Assembly (NCBI GenBank): GCA_016285645.1
Contig: JAEERC010000069.1
Span: 1-64,000 of the forward strand
From: Clostridiaceae bacterium
GTDB lineage: Bacteria; Bacillota; Clostridia; Oscillospirales; Acutalibacteraceae
Length of the DNA: 64,000 nucleotides
Reading direction: 5' to 3'
In this document: positions 60,337 to 64,000 of the stretch, one piece after another
Layout: every line of letters begins with the position of its first letter
Position numbering within the stretch: the stretch's first letter is position 1
Position numbers and translations under genes: made by a program
Notes under the pieces: model-generated
The model's input: only the letters and a program-made list of their open reading frames with translations
The model's database searches: none
What the model was told of the DNA's origin: nothing

Positions 60337-61260
60337 TTAAGCCGTAACTTCAAAGCAGAGCCAGCCGCCGCTTTCATATCTGTTTACGACCTTCAGCCCG
60401 TTCCGGGCGAAGGCGGCAAGAACCTCGTCCTCCCTCGGCTCGATTATTCCCGAGGTGATGAACACGGCGCCGGGGTTCATATAATTCTTTATTTCGCCGC
60501 AGAGTTTAATGATGATGTCGGCTACAATATTCGCGAGAATAAGGTCAAATTTTCCGCTTATTTTATCTGTAAGATTGCCTTTTAAATATTCAATATCCGG
60601 CTCGTCAAAGCCGTTGCCCTTCGCGTTTTCCTTTGCCGTTTTGACGGCGAGAGCGTCAATGTCAACGCCCGTTGCGTTCTCCGAACCGAGAAGCATGGAG
60701 GCGATTGAGAGAATGCCGCTGCCGCAGCCGATATCCAGCACCTTCTTGCCCTTGCCCGCGTATTTTTCCAGCGATTGCAGGCACAGGCGGGTTGTGTCGT
60801 GAGTGCCGGAGCCGAAGGCGAGACCGGGCTCGAGGTTCAGAACCGCTCTGCCCTGAGCGTCAAATTCATCCTCCCACACGGGGCGGATAAGCAGTTTTTC
60901 GCCCACGGGTATTGGCTTGAAATACTTTTTCCAGTTGTTTTCCCAGTCCGAATTTTTGCAGATTTTTTCTTCAATTTCAAAGTCGATTTTCTCAGCCGTG
61001 TATCTCTCCTCGAGAAAAGCGACCGCCTCGGCGGGGTTCTCCTCGGGGGATATGTAAATGTGAACAAAGGCTTTGCTTCTGTCTTTGGCGAGCAGTTCCT
61101 CGTCAATGAGGTCTATGTGCGCTATTTCGAGCGCCTCCTGCTCAAGGTTGCTGTAATCCTCAATATATATTCCGTAGGGAACGGCCATATTCGCAATGTC
61201 TCCCGCGCGTTCTGCGTCGGGGGCGGGTACGGCTATTTTTATTTCGGTCCATTCGCTCAT
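60337..61260 (-). CDS. prmA: Ribosomal protein L11 methyltransferase PrmA
   Basis: A 307-residue enzyme with the substrate-recognition N-terminus (MSEWTEIKIAVP) and a class I SAM domain: AFGSGTHDTTRLCLQSLEKY near 155, VLDIGCGSGILSIASMLLG near 178, and LILANIVADIIIKL near 235. It methylates ribosomal protein L11. In many Firmicutes prmA follows dnaJ in the same direction; here it is inverted. It starts 12 bases after yhaM. Confidence 0.95.
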   Translation of the reverse strand: MSEWTEIKIAVPAPDAERAGDIANMAVPYGIYIEDYSNLEQEALEIAHIDLIDEELLAKDRSKAFVHIYISPEENPAEAVAFLEERYTAEKIDFEIEEKICKNSDWENNWKKYFKPIPVGEKLLIRPVWEDEFDAQGRAVLNLEPGLAFGSGTHDTTRLCLQSLEKYAGKGKKVLDIGCGSGILSIASMLLGSENATGVDIDALAVKTAKENAKGNGFDEPDIEYLKGNLTDKISGKFDLILANIVADIIIKLCGEIKNYMNPGAVFITSGIIEPREDEVLAAFARNGLKVVNRYESGGWLCFEVTA

Positions 61261-61272
61261 TTTTTCACCCCG

Positions 61273-62241
61273 TTATTCGTCGAGATTTGTAATGAATTCG
61301 CCGTTAAGCCCGTGGTTATAGAGCTTTCTGTTGTCAAGCAACCACTGCCTGCCCGTAAATTCACCGGCGTTCTTCTGCTTTAACTGCGAAGACATTTCCT
61401 CCATTCTCGCGTCGAGCAGATCAAGCTCGGAGAGGATTTCCGCCTCAATGAACATCGGGAACTGCGCCGCGCCGAACTCGGGTTTGCCGTGGTGTGATAT
61501 GAGCATATGCTCAATAAGCGTGAGCGTCTCGTCGCTTATTCCGAGTTCCCTGCCGATGCGGTCAATATTGATGGCGCCCATAACGAGATGGCCGAGCAGG
61601 TTGCCCTTTACTGTGTAGTCGGAGGCGATGCCGCTTTCGGATACCTTTATCTCATCGATTTTCGCTATGTCGTGAAGAATGATTCCGCTGTAGAGTAAAT
61701 CGGTGTTTACAAAGGTGTAAATGTCCGCAACTCCTTTGGCGAGGCGCAGAATGGAAAGCGTGTGGAAAAGCAGGCCGCCCCTGACCGCGTGGTGGAGTTT
61801 GAGCGCCGCGGGCCAGTAGAGGAGTTTTTCACGGTTTTCGTCAATAACCGCGGTAACGAGTTTTTTGAGTTCCTCGCTTTTGAAGGCGGCAACCGTGTTC
61901 TCAATCTGCCTTAGCATAACCGTTCCGCTGAGAGTCGTGCTCTCAACATAGTCCTCGATTTTTACGTTGTCGGCGTCCGTCACGTGGCGTATGCGGTCAA
62001 CGCGGAACTGTTCCGAGCCGTTATACATTACAACCGAGCCGCGCACCTTTACGAAATCATAGACGGAAAACTTCACGTGAAGTTCCTTGACATCCCAGAA
62101 TTTGGCGTTCATCTCGCCCGTGGAATCGCTTATTGTCATATCGAGAAAGGGCGCGCCCTTTGCAGTGGTTTTCTGTTCGATTGCTTTGATAATGCAGAAG
62201 CCCTCAACAACCGAGGCGTTGGATGTGGGAGTAAAATTCAT
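61273..62241 (-). CDS. yhaM: 3'-5' exoribonuclease YhaM-like (OB fold plus HD domain)
   Basis: A 322-residue protein. OB-fold nucleic-acid-binding domain at about 10-95 (SVVEGFCIIKAIEQKTTAKG, MTISDSTGEMNAKFWD). The HD domain has HHAVRGGLLFHTLSILRLAK near 155, LLYSGIILHDIAKIDEI near 185 with the HD pair, and LIEHMLISHHGKPEFGA near 240. YhaM-type enzymes trim single-stranded RNA 3' ends. AAAAGGTG precedes the ATG at 62241; a GTG at 62250 is less likely. Confidence 0.92.
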   Translation of the reverse strand: MNFTPTSNASVVEGFCIIKAIEQKTTAKGAPFLDMTISDSTGEMNAKFWDVKELHVKFSVYDFVKVRGSVVMYNGSEQFRVDRIRHVTDADNVKIEDYVESTTLSGTVMLRQIENTVAAFKSEELKKLVTAVIDENREKLLYWPAALKLHHAVRGGLLFHTLSILRLAKGVADIYTFVNTDLLYSGIILHDIAKIDEIKVSESGIASDYTVKGNLLGHLVMGAINIDRIGRELGISDETLTLIEHMLISHHGKPEFGAAQFPMFIEAEILSELDLLDARMEEMSSQLKQKNAGEFTGRQWLLDNRKLYNHGLNGEFITNLDE

Positions 62242-62272
62242 AAAAATCACCTTTTAAAACAATAATATAATA

Positions 62273-62300
62273 ATTATATCATATCAATTAATAAAGTCAA
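62273..62300 (-). promoter_or_regulatory. Promoter of the yhaM-prmA-phosphoesterase run
   Basis: On the - strand, TTGACT (62300-62295), a 16-base spacer and extended -10 TGATATAAT (TATAAT at 62278-62273). It diverges from the ribU promoter at 62337. Confidence 0.8.
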
Positions 62301-62336
62301 ATAAAGAGATATATTTGTTTTTCGGAATAATTAGTA

Positions 62337-62364
62337 TTGACTTTTTTCTTTAAGGGTATATAAT
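62337..62364 (+). promoter_or_regulatory. Promoter of the FMN riboswitch-ribU unit
   Basis: TTGACT (62337-62342), 16-base spacer, TATAAT (62359-62364). The transcript should start just before the riboswitch aptamer. Confidence 0.8.
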
Positions 62365-62375
62365 ATATAGCGGAA

Positions 62376-62490
62376 TAATTCTCAGGGCGGGGTGAAATTC
62401 CCCACCGGCGGTAAAGTCCGCGAGCCGCTCAGGCGGTTGATACGGTGAAATTCCGTAACCGACGGTAAAGTCCGGATGGGAGAGATTGTT
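62376..62490 (+). ncRNA. FMN riboswitch (RFN element)
   Basis: All conserved blocks of the FMN aptamer are present in order: TTCTCAGGGCGGGGTGAAAT, CCCACCGGCGGTAAAGTCCG, GCGAGCC, GGTGAAATTCCG, CCGACGGTAAAGTCCGGATG and GGGAGAGA, with the outer helix P1 closing on itself. It lies between its promoter and a terminator hairpin before ribU. FMN binding should stabilise termination and reduce ribU expression. Confidence 0.97.
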
Positions 62491-62501
62491 TTGCTGTTTA
62501 T

Positions 62502-62537
62502 GCCCTGACTGTTTACCGGTCGGGGCTTATTCTTTTT
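62502..62537 (+). terminator. Riboswitch expression-platform terminator
   Basis: Stem GCCCTGAC / GTCGGGGC (one G-U pair) followed by TTATTCTTTTTT, 12 bases after the aptamer and just before the ribU ribosome site. This fits control by transcription termination. Confidence 0.85.
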
Positions 62538-62553
62538 TAAGGCGGTGTTTTAT

Positions 62554-63177
62554 ATGACAAAACCTCAGCAGCGCATCTACAAAATAACGCTTACGGCAAT
62601 GCTTTCGGCTGTGGCGTTCGTTCTGATGTTCGTGGAAGTTCCTGTTCCCATGCTCATCCCCTCGTTCATCAAATTCGATATTTCCGACCTGCCCGCGCTC
62701 TTCTGCAGCTTCGCGTTCGGTCCCGTTTACGGCGTGGCGGTGGAACTCGTGAAAAATCTTCTGCATATTTTAATCAAAGGCACAACCAGCGCGGGAGTGG
62801 GCGAACTGAGCAATTTCCTTCTGGGCTCGGTGTTCTGCCTTGTAGCCGGAATAATCTATAAGAATAATCAGAACAAGAAATCCGCAATACTCGCCTGTTT
62901 TATCGGCGCTCTCGCGATGGGTCTTGTAAGCCTGCCGATAAACTATTTCCTCGTCTATCCCGCCTATGTGAAATTCTACGGCTTCCCGCTTGAGGCGATA
63001 ATCGGAATGTACAGCGAGATTCTCTCGCCCATAGCCAAAGTTCCCACGGGCAACGCGCTGTTCAACTGCCTTCTCGTTTTCAATGTGCCGTTCACCTTCT
63101 TTAAAGGCGCGGTTGACGCGGCGATATGTATATTGGTTTATAAACCGCTTTCAAGACTGATAAAGGGAAAAATGTAA
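62554..63177 (+). CDS. ribU: Riboflavin ECF transporter S component RibU
   Basis: A 207-residue membrane protein with six TM helices. The N-terminal ITLTAMLSAVAFVLMFVEVP, FIKFDISDLPALFCSFAFGP near 45 and GVAVELVKNLLHILIKGTTS then AGVGELSNFL near 70-100 are RibU signatures. It binds riboflavin and docks onto the shared ECF module encoded elsewhere. The ATG at 62554 with AAGGCGG eight bases upstream is preferred; a GTG at 62545 overlaps that site. The upstream FMN riboswitch strongly supports the function. Confidence 0.95.
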   Translation: MTKPQQRIYKITLTAMLSAVAFVLMFVEVPVPMLIPSFIKFDISDLPALFCSFAFGPVYGVAVELVKNLLHILIKGTTSAGVGELSNFLLGSVFCLVAGIIYKNNQNKKSAILACFIGALAMGLVSLPINYFLVYPAYVKFYGFPLEAIIGMYSEILSPIAKVPTGNALFNCLLVFNVPFTFFKGAVDAAICILVYKPLSRLIKGKM

Positions 63178-63190
63178 CCTAAATATTAAT

Positions 63191-63223
63191 GCCTGCCGCT
63201 CGGAAGGAACGGCAGGCGTTTTT
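63191..63223 (+). terminator. Terminator after ribU
   Basis: Stem GCCTGCCG / CGGCAGGC with an 11-base loop and GTTTTTT. Confidence 0.85.
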
Positions 63224-63225
63224 TG

Positions 63226-64000
63226 TTATTTTCTGTTTGAAAGATTTTCTTTAACTATATAAACGGGTCTGTTTTTGCCCTGAATATATGCCTTGGCGAG
63301 GTATTCGCCGATTATTCCGATTGAGCAAAGGATTACTCCGCCCACGAAATACACAGCCGAAATTGTCAGCCCCTTGTGCAATATAAGAAGAACGATGAAC
63401 AGCGGGAGTGACAGAATGATGAACAGTATTCCGAGATAAAGCGGAATGCGGAGCGGCGAGGTGGTGAATGAAATTATTCCGCTCAAAGCGTATCTGAGAA
63501 GCTTTGTAAAATTCCATTTGGATTCCCCGCCCACGCGCTCGCCGACGGTGTAGGGGATGTATTTTGTGTTGAAGCCGACAAACGAGAATATGCCCTTTGA
63601 GAAGCGGAAATACTCCTTCATATTGACAATTTCGTCAACCATCTGCCTGCGGAAGGTGCGGAAATCGCTCGCCCCGTCAACAAACTCCGTGTCGGAAACA
63701 CGGTTTATTATTTTGTAAAAGGACTTTTTGCAAAGCGACATAAACCCGCTCTCGTCGCGCTTTTCCTGGTAGGCGGCAACGCAGTCAACATCCGGCTCCT
63801 CATCGAGGATTTTAACCATATCGGCGACAACCGAAGGATGCTGCTGAAGATCGGCGTCTATAACGGAAACATAGTCGCCCTGCGCGTTCTCAAGCCCCGC
63901 GAGCATAGCCGCCTCCTTGCCGAAATTCCTCGAAAAGGAAACAACTTTTACCGCGGCGGGCCCGTCAAGCAGTTTTTTGAGCATATCGAGAGTGCCGTCC
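63226..64000 (-). CDS. Polyprenyl-phosphate glycosyltransferase (GtrB/DPM1-like), 5' end outside window
   Basis: The frame is open to the window edge, where it reads DGTLDMLKKLLDG, the end of the usual DDGSxDGT motif, so about 50 N-terminal residues are missing. Present are VVSFSRNFGKEAAMLAGLEN, the DxD block VIDADLQQHPSV, DGASDFRTFRRQMVD, and two C-terminal TM helices in the GtrB style, ending GKNRPVYIVKENL. It makes an undecaprenyl-phosphate sugar. Compared with the gene at 31858 this is the full membrane-anchored form. Its neighbours beyond the window are unknown. Confidence 0.92.
   Translation of the reverse strand, partial: DGTLDMLKKLLDGPAAVKVVSFSRNFGKEAAMLAGLENAQGDYVSVIDADLQQHPSVVADMVKILDEEPDVDCVAAYQEKRDESGFMSLCKKSFYKIINRVSDTEFVDGASDFRTFRRQMVDEIVNMKEYFRFSKGIFSFVGFNTKYIPYTVGERVGGESKWNFTKLLRYALSGIISFTTSPLRIPLYLGILFIILSLPLFIVLLILHKGLTISAVYFVGGVILCSIGIIGEYLAKAYIQGKNRPVYIVKENLSNRK

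Overview
The window looks like a chromosomal stretch from a low- to mid-GC Gram-positive anaerobe of the Clostridia, probably a gut Ruminococcaceae/Oscillospiraceae relative. The case rests on a PHP-type tyrosine phosphatase (CpsB/YwqE), a class B sortase, an LCP-family ligase, HrcA with a CIRCE operator, an FMN riboswitch on a RibU-type ECF transporter, a GH130 mannooligosaccharide phosphorylase of the Ruminococcus type, VanZ proteins and EpsG. This is inferred from protein families; no rRNA gene is present to confirm it.

Layout. (1) 1-655: the C-terminal end of a surface protein, a small four-cysteine protein, and a terminator. (2) 701-41312: about 40 kb of surface polysaccharide genes, 38 in a row on the + strand, behind one strong promoter and with almost no intergenic space. 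The order is regulation and chain length (cpsB, a DUF5011 membrane protein, two fused Wzc-like tyrosine kinases), a PglK/PglF/PglC-like flippase-dehydratase-initiating transferase block, a LmbE/WbqC/DegT-like modification block, TviB/TviC-type UDP-GalNAcA synthesis, many GT2/GT4 glycosyltransferases, an EpsG polymerase, an MBOAT/SGNH acylation pair, DUF1919 with an asparagine-synthetase-like enzyme, a Wzm permease, a GtrA/GtrB/GtrII cassette, WecB, a Wzt ATPase, and finally an acetyltransferase, a second TupA-like ATP-grasp ligase, an orphan EctB and a VanZ protein. (3) 41379-43618: a REP-associated transposase with two REP palindromes, then a VanZ-nucleotidyltransferase fusion. (4) 43622-46043: a secreted protein, a sortase B, an LCP ligase and a shared terminator. 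(5) 46049-52934, - strand: GPH sugar transporter, lepA, hemW, an FAD oxidoreductase and GH130. (6) 53068-58605: CIRCE-controlled hrcA-grpE-dnaK-dnaJ-gph. (7) 58609-62241, - strand: YhaM, PrmA and a secreted metallophosphoesterase. (8) 62337-63177: promoter, FMN riboswitch and ribU. (9) 63226-64000, - strand: a 5'-truncated polyprenyl-phosphate glycosyltransferase.

How the genes fit together. The large locus appears to build a uronic-acid-containing polymer (UDP-GlcNAc to UDP-GalNAcA by the TviB/TviC pair, UDP-ManNAc by WecB). The polymer would be started on undecaprenyl phosphate by the PglC-like enzyme, extended by many glycosyltransferases, flipped by an ABC-type transporter (I see no Wzx), and polymerised by EpsG under control of two tyrosine kinases and CpsB. 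LCP and sortase genes further on could attach products to the wall. The most unusual part is the set of amide-forming and amino-acid enzymes: two TupA-like ATP-grasp ligases, a sugar-transfer-associated ATP-grasp, an asparagine-synthetase-like protein with no N-terminal catalytic cysteine, and EctB (which makes L-2,4-diaminobutyrate) with no ectA or ectC nearby. My main hypothesis is a surface polysaccharide decorated with amino acids, possibly diaminobutyrate. The families are read from sequence; the chemistry is inference.
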